In this document: in pieces, positions 42,765-51,730 of the stretch
Numbering within the stretch: position 1 is the stretch's first letter
Layout of the letters: every line of letters begins with the position of its first letter
Assembly: GCA_022592445.1 (NCBI GenBank)
Contig: JABYQR010000133.1
Coordinates: 46,734-110,733 of the forward strand
Reading direction: 5' to 3'
Source: Cytidiella melzeri
Lineage: Eukaryota; Basidiomycota; Agaricomycetes; Polyporales; Irpicaceae
DNA: 64,000 nt
Program-made: the position numbers and the translations under genes
Notes under the pieces: generated by a model
The model's database searches: none
Seen by the model: only the letters and a program-made list of their open reading frames with translations
Told to the model about the DNA's origin: nothing

Positions 42765-42805
42765 CAGTAGCGGCAAAAAGTCTTGCGACACCGCGAGCGC
42801 GCAAC
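42765..42805 (+). repeat. Tc1 left terminal inverted repeat
   Basis: Starts CAGTAGCGGC and ends GCGCGCAAC; pairs with 49471-49511. Confidence 0.92.
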
Positions 42806-43001
42806 ATTTTTCTCATCGTTCGAGCTCATTTTTTGCATAAAGTTTTGGGTTACAGTTCTCACACATTGATTATCATGTGAAAATTGTGTCCTTAGTAGAA
42901 AAAGGCTGATCGACGTTGTGCGCGAGGAACTACGTACAATCCGCGCGAAAACTGCATTAGGCGCCCACGTGTTGTACTACTACTATTGCACATCATCTCG
43001 A

Positions 43002-43170
43002 CTATTCTATGTAAAAATTTGTCAAAAAATTCTGGTAAAATTGGTACCTAGTATAGGACCCCTTTGCCTGCATAAGCTCTGCTGCACGAGTGGGGAGAGA
43101 CTCATACAATCCCTTGATATACTCATCATCCAAATTCGCCCACTCCTCCTGCAATGCCTCCCACAGCTCC
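43002..43170 (-). pseudogene. Tc1 transposase, C-terminal piece beyond copia-3
   Basis: Joined to 48315 this continues the transposase frame without a shift: KEELWEALQEEWANLDDEYI and an ESLPTRAAELMQAKG block, the usual Tc1 tail, to TAG at 43002-43004. The joined gene has 352 codons including the stop. Confidence 0.88.
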
Positions 43171-43175
43171 TCCTT

Positions 43176-43414
43176 TGTCAATCAGACGGGTCTGGCACAG
43201 GGTAAGCAACGGATAGTTGTTATTGAGTACAGTAACAGGCACATACCTGGCACAGGGTAAGCAACGGATAGGTTGCTCCTGTGCCAGTTCTGTCTATATA
43301 TACATGTACGTCGATCACCGGATATTCTGTGTTTGGTATCGCGCTGATCGCGCACTCGACGATTTCCCGCCTCTCCTTCCTATGTCGTCTGTCGGGGCGG
43401 GTCACTCTCTGACA
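43176..43414 (-). repeat. copia-3 3' LTR
   Basis: 239 bp. Contains a 24-bp internal direct repeat (43192-43215 and 43247-43270) and a TATATATA box near 43296. On the element strand a run of seven G's directly precedes the LTR as the polypurine tract. Confidence 0.92.
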
Positions 43415-46322
43415 CCCCCCCTTGACCCGCGAGTAATCCCAACATCTCCACTCCCTTTGTATGTAGCACTCGAGATAGCGACTTGGTAAAAATATCAGCC
43501 ATGTTTTCTTTTCCAGATACGCGTGTGACGTCGATCTTTCCTTCGTTGACACAGTTCCTGATGAAGTGAGCTCGAATGTCTATGTGCTTCATCCTCGTAT
43601 GCCCGTGTGGATCGTGTGTGCACGCTATGGTCCCGTTGTTGTCGCAGAACAGTGGCGTTGGGCTTGACTGCGGAAGACCGAGTTCGCCGAGGAGTTGTCG
43701 AAGCCAGACGATTTGGCATGCGAGATATTTGGCCTCGCACGAAGACAGAGCAACCACCGGCTGCTGTTTTGAACTCCATGCCACCGGCGACTGGTGCACT
43801 ATCATGACGTACCCTGATATCGATTTTCTCCCTTCTCCGGAGCCCCAGTCGGAATCTGTGAAACCATAGAAGAGTGGATACGCCGGGTCGATGTTCCCCA
43901 GAGTGAGACCGAGAGAGCGGGTACCTTGTAGATATCGAAGCAAGTGCTTCGCAGCTGCCCAGTGCGCGTGACCATAGCAAGACATATACTTTGCGAGTTC
44001 GCGAACGGCATAGGCGATATCCGGTCTGGTGGTGGTGGCGAGGTACATCACCTTTCCGACGAGTGTACAATATGGTAGGGCCTTGATTTCAACGCGTTCG
44101 GCCTCCGTTTTCGACTCATTTTCGCGTGTCAGTGCGATTTTGGGCGGTAGTGGTGTTGTTACAGCATTGCAGAACTCCATGTCGAACAGCCGGAGTATTG
44201 AGAGTGTGTACGCCTCTTGCGATAGAATGATGGTCCTGCGCGTTTTGTTCCTTGTCACTTTGCAGCCCAGAAGCCACTCTACTTCGCCGTTGTCGGTGAT
44301 GTCGAAAATTCCTCTCAATCCATCCGCGACCGAGTCGGACTCTCTCTCCGAAGGCGTGGCCAGCAATATATCGTCGACGCTCGTGGCTGACATTGATTTG
44401 ACTCCATCCTTCTCCCGTACGTGAACGCTCCAATCGGACTCGCACCTGCGGAAACCGAGTGTCTGGTACTTGTCGTTGAACTCGAGGTACCAGGTTCGTC
44501 CGGCTTGTTTGAGGCCGTACAAGCCCTTCTTGAGACGCCAAAAGCCCTTCCCAAGAATTGCGGGCTTCGTCATGTAGATCTCTTCAGATAATGGTCCGTT
44601 GAGAAATGCGGTTTTGATGTCGATGTGGCGTAGGTAGAGGTCTTGGTGAGCAGCTAGAGCGAGTAGTGTGCGTATAGAATCCCAGCGGGCGACGGGGGCA
44701 AATGTGAAGGTGAAGTCTTGTCCAGGGATCTGCGTGAAGCCTTTCGCGACCAGTCTTGCCTTGAATCGCGAAATGAGTCCGTCGGAGTTACGCTTGAGAT
44801 GAAGTACCCATTTCGACTCGACGGGTTTGCGGCCGTGGGGTACGTTTTCGATGTCTTCGTACACCCCTTTTGCGCGTAACGCCTCTAGTTCCTCGTGGAT
44901 GGCGGCTAACCAGTACTCCCAGTATTCGCTGCGTTCGGCTTCTCCAAGAGACTTCGGGTCGGTGGCGTCAGAATCATTGATGTTGATGGAGGATGATGTG
45001 GGGGAAGCCAGCACGTTGATTATCTGAGTCGTAGTTGGGTCTTGCAATTCAATGTCGTGTGTTTGAGCGCTGAGAATGAGATTTCGTTCGATGGGCAACC
45101 CCCCCTCGATCGAATACTCGGCATTGTTCTCCTTGAACCTGGTCGGAAGCATGTGAGGCCGACGTGTTGCAGTTCGCGTGGCGTCATTCGCCGCTTTAGA
45201 CCCCACAGGGGCACTGAGATCCTCGGCAGCCGGTGAGGCAGTCCGAGTGACGTCTCTGTAGGAGATTGTGTCAGACCTCGTCTCTGGTGGTATGCCAGAG
45301 GGTACGTACTGGTGCGGTGCGGCGCCAGTATTTTCGTTGTCGCGAAAACGCGTATCGTTGTCCATTAGGACGTCATCCCATAAGGATGAATTAGAATCGT
45401 TGGAGGGAGTGTAGGTACCGTGTTCGTCGTCGAGGAATATGACATCGCGTCTGGAACGGACCACTCGAGATTGGGGAAACCAGATGAGATAGCCCTTCGT
45501 GTCTTGGGCGTATCCCACGAAACGTCCTTCCTCTCCTCGTGGCTGAATCTTGTTGAGTGAATCTGCCTCCGTTTTCCTCGAGATGACACGCGTGCCGAAT
45601 ATACGGAAGTGGGAGATGTCAGGGTCTCGTTTGTTCCAGATGTGGTAAGGTGTGATGTGCGGAGGTAACGCGCTGGTGGTGACGCGATTAAGGATGTGAG
45701 CGGCGCATTGGACAGCTAGAGGCCAAAAATAGTCTGGTAGGCTGCTGTCGATTAACATTGCTCGTGCCATAGATGCTAGCATCCAGTTCGTGCGTTCGGC
45801 TACACCGTTCTGCGGTGATGCATCAGGTACGATCTTTTCCACCGTTATCCCTTCTTTCTTGCAGAACGCCTTGAAAGCGCCGTGTATGAGTTCCGGGGCG
45901 TTATCGACACGGATCACCGCGATTTTGTATCCCGTGTATCGTTCCACGGCAGCTTTGTATTTGATGAATTCAGTGAGGGCATCAGAACGAGTCTTTAGAA
46001 ATAATGGGGTCTTCCATCTAGCGTGACAGTCGACGCATGGCATGAAGTACTTGACGCCGCCATAGCCAATGGGCAAGGGACCGCAGATGTCAATATGAAT
46101 ACGGAAGAGTGGCCGATCGGCCCTGAGATTTGAAGATTTTGGGAAAGGAAGACGTTTGATATTTGCGCGAGCGCACGTTTCGCACGAGTGCGGGGCCGAG
46201 TTGTCGGGAATGATATGAACTCCGGAGGTGGTGCGTGAGAGCCCTTTTACGCCTATATGGCCTAGTAGGCGGTGTAAAAATCCGGAGTAAGAGAGCGTAT
46301 GTTGGTGGTTGCCGCGATAGGA
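43380..46322 (-). CDS. copia-3 Pol (integrase, RT, RNase H)
   Basis: The frame is open from about 46322, overlapping the end of gag by about 60 bases in the -1 frame. It starts with the integrase zinc region (LHRLLGHIGVKG ... CETCARAN), then HIDICGPLP, IRVDNAPELI and PQNGVAERTNW for the integrase core. Reverse transcriptase shows FTFAPVARWDSIRTL, HIDIKTAFLNGP, KGLYGLKQAGRTWY and the active site SVDD in place of YVDD. RNase H shows FTDSDWGSGEG, LSSCEAKYLA and LFCDNNGTIA. The stretch after CEAKYLA is about five residues shorter than is common in copia RNase H. The stop lies inside the 3' LTR. An internal ATG at 46076 is too late to be the natural start, because it falls inside integrase. Confidence 0.88.
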   Translation of the reverse strand, partial: SYRGNHQHTLSYSGFLHRLLGHIGVKGLSRTTSGVHIIPDNSAPHSCETCARANIKRLPFPKSSNLRADRPLFRIHIDICGPLPIGYGGVKYFMPCVDCHARWKTPLFLKTRSDALTEFIKYKAAVERYTGYKIAVIRVDNAPELIHGAFKAFCKKEGITVEKIVPDASPQNGVAERTNWMLASMARAMLIDSSLPDYFWPLAVQCAAHILNRVTTSALPPHITPYHIWNKRDPDISHFRIFGTRVISRKTEADSLNKIQPRGEEGRFVGYAQDTKGYLIWFPQSRVVRSRRDVIFLDDEHGTYTPSNDSNSSLWDDVLMDNDTRFRDNENTGAAPHQYVPSGIPPETRSDTISYRDVTRTASPAAEDLSAPVGSKAANDATRTATRRPHMLPTRFKENNAEYSIEGGLPIERNLILSAQTHDIELQDPTTTQIINVLASPTSSSININDSDATDPKSLGEAERSEYWEYWLAAIHEELEALRAKGVYEDIENVPHGRKPVESKWVLHLKRNSDGLISRFKARLVAKGFTQIPGQDFTFTFAPVARWDSIRTLLALAAHQDLYLRHIDIKTAFLNGPLSEEIYMTKPAILGKGFWRLKKGLYGLKQAGRTWYLEFNDKYQTLGFRRCESDWSVHVREKDGVKSMSATSVDDILLATPSERESDSVADGLRGIFDITDNGEVEWLLGCKVTRNKTRRTIILSQEAYTLSILRLFDMEFCNAVTTPLPPKIALTRENESKTEAERVEIKALPYCTLVGKVMYLATTTRPDIAYAVRELAKYMSCYGHAHWAAAKHLLRYLQGTRSLGLTLGNIDPAYPLFYGFTDSDWGSGEGRKSISGYVMIVHQSPVAWSSKQQPVVALSSCEAKYLACQIVWLRQLLGELGLPQSSPTPLFCDNNGTIACTHDPHGHTRMKHIDIRAHFIRNCVNEGKIDVTRVSGKENMADIFTKSLSRVLHTKGVEMLGLLAGQGGVSESDPPRQTT

Positions 46323-47975
46323 TCAGAGATTCGTTCGAGGAGGGAGCCTTTCTGCGTGGGATCGGAGATATGGTCTTTGAGCGTGTTGGATTGAATGTGA
46401 GCATTGAATCGGTACAGATTGTTGTCGTCCAACTTCCCGGTGAGGATTATACTTCCATTAAGTTCGAGTACCAGATTTCCTCGGCTCGTCATCGAACCTA
46501 CTCCTCTGCGCGCTAAGCAACCCTGCGAGACAAGGTTCATCCGCGCTGACGGCACGTGTAGGACGTCAGACAGTTTTACTGTGTGCTCCTTCCCTTTTAC
46601 CTTGGCGCGCAGATACACATTGCCCACTCCAACGGCAGAGGTTGTAAGGGTGGACCCAAATCCTCGGACCTTCAACGGTTCGATCAAGCGATAGTTTACA
46701 AACGCGTTGTAGTCGTAGAAGATGTGACGGCTGGCTCCGGAGTCGTGGAAAACGGCGGCGAGCTTAGTTTGATTGCCGGAGACAGCGGCGCCATGGCATG
46801 CAATTGAGTTCTCAGGGTCAACACTGATGGTGGTGTTTAGGAGGAAAATCTCGTCTTGATTTAGAACGGTTGCGGCGTTGGCATCAACAGCAGGTGTGTC
46901 TTCGGTAACGTTATTCGCTGTTGGTGATTTCTTCGTTTTCTTTGAATTGAAATTCTTAGACACGTTCTTGTACTTCAAGCGTAGTTGTGCGCGTTGTGCC
47001 GGCGGTAGATGGATATCTCGCTTCCACTTCCACCAGTCAGGGTATTGCCCGCATTTTCCTCCTCCGAATGCGATGCAGTTTATCGACAAATGTCCGCGTG
47101 GTCTCTCACAGTGCGGGTTATTGCACCACTCGGTGATTCGCTTAGTAGTGGGACCGCCAGCTTGGTTCGCGCTAGCAGCAATAGCGGGGCGCTTCTTGTA
47201 GATGGCGTCGGTTTCATAGATTTGGGCGATTACCTCCGGGTCGTTTCTAGTCTGTGCCCAATCCTCCTCTTTGATCAGTTCAATAACCCTTGAGGATGAC
47301 ATGGGTCTTCCGATGGAGTATGCAGTGCTCATATCATGGTGAAGGGTCCGTGAGAACATTCGCCAGCTGTTATTGGTGGGAATGAGGTCGGCAAGGGTCG
47401 CCGCGAAGTTGGCGTCCGTGAGTCGGTTGGGATCTTGATCGCATAGATCCGCGTAGATGGAGCGCATTCTATCAACCCATTTATTGACAACCATTTCCTC
47501 GGTACAAGTGAAACTCATCAGTTTCTGATGCAACGATGCTGCGCGAAGATTGTTGGTGGGGCGGTACTCAGACTGCAGGATTGTCCAGGCCTCCTTGGCT
47601 CTTCTGGTACGACCGATAAGATGGATTTTCGCGCGTGGGATAGCCTCGAGTAACAATGCTATTGCGGTGATGTTGGCGTCGTACCATGGTTCGGCGTCCT
47701 TTACCGCTTGTTCTACCTCAGCCTCATTACCCCTCTTTATCCCCTTTGTCATTTCTCCTGTCTCCGGATCCTTGACTTCATCTTCGTAGGTCCTTCTGAG
47801 CTTGGGAACGTCAGGAGGAATGGAATTGGGCCCTTCAAAATACTTCCACAAGTGCATAGACCGCAGCTTCGCTTCGACCTGCATGACCCAGGTACCGTAT
47901 GAATTGGTATCTCCATCGTCCTCGAGTTTCGGTAGTTTGTTCTTTGTAGAATCTGATTTTGAGAGATCTGACATG
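46262..47975 (-). CDS. copia-3 Gag and protease
   Basis: About 570 residues. ATG at 47975 (MSDLSKSDSTKNKLPKL); an upstream in-frame start codon exists at 48007. The capsid region has WVMQVEAKLRSMHLWKYFEG and EAWTILQSEYRPTNN. A Cys/His cluster follows (CNNPHCERPRGHLSINC), unlike the usual knuckle spacing. The protease signature is FHDSGASRHIFYD near residue 430. The frame ends in TAG next to a run of five T's on the element strand (plus-strand 46276-46280), after which Pol is read in the -1 frame. Either a programmed shift or a one-base mutation could explain this. Confidence 0.85.
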
Positions 47976-48059
47976 GCGATGAATTGATGAAAAATAGGGG
48001 TAAACAACGAGTACAGTTGCGATAGATGGTAGATTGAAAATCTGATGCTAGTTGCGCTG

Positions 48060-48075
48060 AACGGGGCTCATAACC
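48060..48075 (-). promoter_or_regulatory. copia-3 primer-binding site
   Basis: GGTTATGAGCCCCGTT on the element strand, directly against the LTR; it shares 14 bases with the copia-1 and copia-2 sites. Confidence 0.8.
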
Positions 48076-48314
48076 TGTCAATCAGACGGGTCTGGCACAG
48101 GGTAAGCAACGGATAGTTGTTATTGAGTACAGTAACAGGCACATACCTGGCACAGGGTAAGCAACGGATAGGTTGCTCCTGTGCCAGTTCTGTCTATATA
48201 TACATGTACGTCGATCACCGGATATTCCGTGTTTGGTATCGCGCTGATCGCGCACTCGACGATTTCCCGCCTCTCCTTCCTATGTCGTCTGTCGGGGCGG
48301 GTCACTCTCTGACA
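48076..48314 (-). repeat. copia-3 5' LTR
   Basis: 239 bp; C in place of T at the ATATTC[C/T]GTG site is the only difference seen from the 3' LTR. The TCCTT duplication follows at 48315-48319. Confidence 0.92.
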
Positions 48315-49201
48315 TCCTTATTAGACGGTTGCTGCTTGCGAGCGCGTAATTTACGGTCTAGATGGTCCCAGACATTCTCCAGAATATTCATATCTGGTGA
48401 ATTTGGAGGCCAGGGCAATACAGTGATCTTGTTCTCCTTGAACCAAGCTGTAGCAAGCTTTGACGTGTGCTTTGGATCATTGTCCTGTTGGAAAATGATC
48501 TGTCGGCAGGTCAAATCTTGGTCTGCCAATGTGCCCAGAAGGGACTCTGATAGGATGGAGCAGTAAAGCTTTGCATCCATCTTCCCATCAATGCAGTGTA
48601 GCCTTCCTTTTCCCTTCAAAGTGATGCATCCCCACACCATGATACTCCCACCCCCATGCTTCACTGTCTTCTGCACATTCCGGTCCAAAAACTCCTCGCC
48701 CTGTCTTCTTCGGCAGTATTCCCTCCCATCTGAGCCAAATAAATTAAATTTGAACTCATCTGAGAACACCATTACCCCCCACTCTTTCTGCCCTCATCTG
48801 GTTGCATGTCCAGCCCACCACTTGCGCTTCTTCTTATGAGCTACAGAGAGAAACGGCTTTCGCCAACACACATATCCCTTCAGCACAATCTCTGCAAGGT
48901 TGTGTCGCATTGTTCGGGCAGCCACTTGTGGGAATGCCTTGCGCTGCACGTCTGTAGCATTGCGGGCCTCTTGTTGTACCAGGAGTAAAGAGGCGTGATG
49001 GAGATCGCGGTCTTGTAGAGTGCGAGGGCAACCTTTCTTGGGCTTGTTTGCATAGAAGTCAGGGTTGTGGGATAGTTTGTGGATGGTGCAATAGATGGTG
49101 GACCGGTGGACGGGGACTTTCTTGCAAATGTCAGGCACACTGACACCTTCATTATGCAGAGTCCAAATTCGGGCCTTTTTAGTAGGGGTACACTGCACCA
49201 T
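48315..49201 (-). pseudogene. Tc1/mariner transposase, N-terminal and central part
   Basis: Starts MVQCTPTKKARIWTLHNEG at 49201, just inside the element. The N-terminal helix-turn-helix has VSVPDICKKVPVHRSTIY. The catalytic triad is Asp in VFSDEFKFN, Asp in QQDNDPKHTS and Glu in DMNILENVW with 34 residues between the last two (DD34E), so it is of Tc1 type. An in-frame TGA (48791-48793) sits between KWWAGHATR and GQKEWGVM. The frame runs to the TCCTT duplication and continues at 43170. The enzyme would cut the terminal repeats and paste the element at TA; this copy is dead twice over, by the stop and by copia-3. Confidence 0.9.
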
Positions 49202-49470
49202 ATGTGTGGTCTAGAGTTGGGAGAGTGAGTGGTATCAAAAAAAGCACAATAGTGGTGAAGTGGAGAGATCGAAAAACAAAACAAACCCAAATAGTGGGCG
49301 TGCGCGCGACGGGCACCTAGCGTTGCGACAGCGCGGATTGTGCACAATGTGTGATATACGAGACAGACTCTTTTAATTTCACTGTAGACATATTCTATAC
49401 ATGCAATACTCAATGTGTCAAAAATGATTGAATAAAATAAGCAGTGTTGAGCTCAAACGGAGAGCAAAGA

Positions 49471-49511
49471 GTTGTGCGCTTGCGGTGTCGCAAGACTTTT
49501 TGCCGCTACTG
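49471..49511 (-). repeat. Tc1 right terminal inverted repeat
   Basis: Complement of the left repeat, ending at 49511 with TA at 49512-49513. The gypsy element starts 18 bp further on. Confidence 0.92.
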
Positions 49512-49529
49512 TACCTCCAGTGCCGCATC

Positions 49530-50254
49530 TGTAACAGTTAAGGTTACTACTCACCAGATAAGTTGATAAACTGGGGGGAGTTGATGGAGATAGAGAGTAA
49601 GAGGTGTGGTGAGCGAAGTACTGTGAGGTACTGAGTAGTCCTAGTTCAACAGAGTGGATAAGACTGAGGGGATATACCCTCAGGAGTGCCTCTATATATA
49701 CATGAAGGGGAGGACCCCAGGTACTACCCTAAGACCTCTAATACCTACATGAGTAAGCGAAGTAATCTACCTTACTAAGCATGCCCTATGCCCTAGTGGT
49801 GCCACTTCAATAATCAACCAATAGCAATTGTCCCTATGACCTGACCCCATGACCCAGCTCCAAGGCTAGACTTGTTCTAGCTTGTTCTAAGACAAGGCTA
49901 GACTTTTCCAGAAGGTTCTAAGAACTATGACATCATCTAATGGAATGTTCTATACTATGACATCATAGTTCCAGCATGTTCCACAATGTTCCAGAGAGTT
50001 CTATCATGTGATACACAGATAAGGAAAGGAGCGCATCAGCGCATCAGAGACAGGAGGTGCATCAGCGCATCAATTGATAGGCACTGAGAATGAGCGCCGG
50101 AATAGGCGCCTGATAAGCGCCAGATAAGCGCTGGATAAGCGCCTAAATAGACGCCGGATAAGCGCTGGATAAGCGCTTGACAGGCGCTTAAATATTCCAA
50201 TAATACCGTTGCCTGGTAAGGCAAGTCTTGTAGAAACATTGAAAATCTGTGACA
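49530..50254 (-). repeat. gypsy 3' LTR
   Basis: 725 bp, TGTCAC...GTTACA on the element strand. A polypurine tract with seven G's lies just upstream on that strand (plus-strand 50255-50275). Confidence 0.93.
50092..50195. repeat. Degenerate tandem GCGC repeat inside the gypsy LTR
   Basis: About ten units of roughly 10-11 bp of the form GCGCYNGATAA, near the 5' end of the LTR on the element strand (U3). The same block is at 57728-57825 in the other LTR. Repeats here could bind a transcription factor. Confidence 0.75.
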
Positions 50255-50491
50255 TCACCCCCCCTTCTTGCTTTGAACTCCGTGCAAAGAGTTTTGAACG
50301 AACACCTTGGTCATTGAGTCCACTTTTTCACCATTGTCAAGAGGGTGCCTAAGCAATTCCGAGTGACTCTAGCGGCGTCTACCGACGCCTCTGACGGGGT
50401 TCACACCTCATTGGCTGATGGTAGTCTAGTCCGTACCCTCCTCGGTTGCGTCATTGGATCGTGGATGATCCTTGGTGTGTTGTTCGTAACT

Positions 50492-51730
50492 TTATACACA
50501 GTAAATCGTAGCTGAGCGTATAGCTCGGGGATGATCGTCGTAGAATTTCTTGATCGCTTCTTGAGCGTGCGTAATGTTTTCTACAGGTTCCCACGTGTCG
50601 TCGTTCGGTCCGTAGCCTTTCCAGCGTATGTAATACTGAAGCTTTTTGGCACGACCTGTACGTCTTGACTTGAGAATCTTCTCGACTTTGTATTCTTCTT
50701 CTCCGTCGATGATATCTGGTGGAGGCATCTCCAGCTTTTGGCCTTTGAATTCAGGTTCGTTGTATGGTACTAACTTGCTTGCATGGAATACAGGATGTAT
50801 CCTTGGTGAACATTCGGGACATTCTAGTCTGAATGTGACCGGCGAGAGCTTTTCAGCAATCTTGAATGGGCCATAGTACTTGGCTGACAGCTTATGTCCA
50901 GATTTTTGGTAGTCTCTCAGATCTAGCATGACCTGATCGCCTTCGTTGAAGGGAACCTTCTGAACGTGCTTGTCATAGTACCATTTCATGTGTTCAGCCG
51001 CAAGTTGTAACGCCGCTTTAGCATGCTCTTGAGCTTGCAAGCGGTTCCACATGATGTCATTCATGTCAGACCTTTTCAGGTCCTTAGTGAGCGTTGGACC
51101 AGCTCTAGGGTGTCTGCCGTATTCGAGGTAGAAAGGCGAGTGCTTAGTTCCCTCGTGCGCTGCATTGTTGTATGCGAACTCAGCCGAGCTAAGCAATCTA
51201 GCCCAGTCGTCGTGTAGTTGATCAACATAACAACGCAGGTACTGTTCGAGCGTTTGATTAACTCGTTCAGTTTGACCATCAGTCTGCGGATGATATGCAG
51301 TAGTCATTGTAGATTCTATCCCTAGCATTTTACACCATTCCTGGAATAAATCTGCTGCGAATTGTGGACCTCGGTCGGAAATGATTTGCAAGGGTAACCC
51401 GTGAAGGGTCCAAACTCTCTCATAGAGTAGAGCTGCAAGGTCTTTTGCCGAGAACCCGTTTACAATAGGGAAGAAGTGCGCCCTTTTAGTGAGGCGGTCT
51501 ACGACTACGCAGATAGCATTGAAGCCATCAGACTCCAGTAACTGAGTAATCAAGTCGACAGTCATGATATCCCATGGTTCGGCCGGAACCGGATTAGGGA
51601 TGAGTGGTCCATAAGGCTGTTGCAGACGAGTCTTCATCCGTTGACATGTGTCACAGCTTGTCACGTATTTCTTGACATCAGTGGTTAAACCTGGCCACCA
51701 GTAGTTTCTCGAGATCAGTTCGTACGTTTT
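50492..51730 (-). pseudogene. gypsy integrase with chromodomain
   Basis: Continues the RT frame after an in-frame TAG (51731-51733). The zinc-binding HHCC region spans that stop: SAGHPG before it, YELISRNYWWPGLTTDVKKY and SCDTCQRMK after it. The core has IMTVDLITQLLE, IISDRGPQFAAD and PQTDGQTERVNQ for the acidic triad. The C-terminus carries a chromodomain: EYKVEKILKSRRTG, LQYYIRWKGYGPNDDTWEP and NITHAQEAIKKF. Chromodomains in this group direct integration towards marked chromatin. The catalytic residues look intact, so only the stop disrupts it. Confidence 0.9.

Larger units (their letters stand above)
43176..48314 (-). mobile_element. Ty1/copia retrotransposon copia-3
   Basis: 5139 bp on the minus strand with 239-bp LTRs (43176-43414, 48076-48314) that differ by eye at one base, termini TGTCA...TGACA, TCCTT target duplications (43171-43175, 48315-48319) and a primer-binding site and polypurine tract in place. 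Unlike copia-1 and copia-2, Gag-protease and Pol are in different frames. The insertion point is within the Tc1 transposase gene. Confidence 0.93.
42765..49511 (-). mobile_element. Tc1/mariner transposon, split by copia-3
   Basis: Terminal inverted repeats of about 41 bp start CAGTAGCGGCAAAAAG (42765-42805 and 49511-49471) with two mismatches by eye, flanked by TA duplications (42763-42764 and 49512-49513). Without the copia insertion and one target duplication the element is about 1.6 kb, a normal Tc1 size. It encodes one transposase on the minus strand, which is interrupted by copia-3 and also carries an in-frame stop. Confidence 0.92.

Noticed and set aside
43184..43300. Two 24-bp direct repeats as part of a tRNA or small RNA gene
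   Set aside because: They lie inside the LTR in both copies, and no cloverleaf or internal promoter boxes are visible.
46076..46076. ATG at 46076 as the natural start of copia-3 Pol
   Set aside because: The frame is open upstream and contains the integrase zinc region, so this Met is internal.
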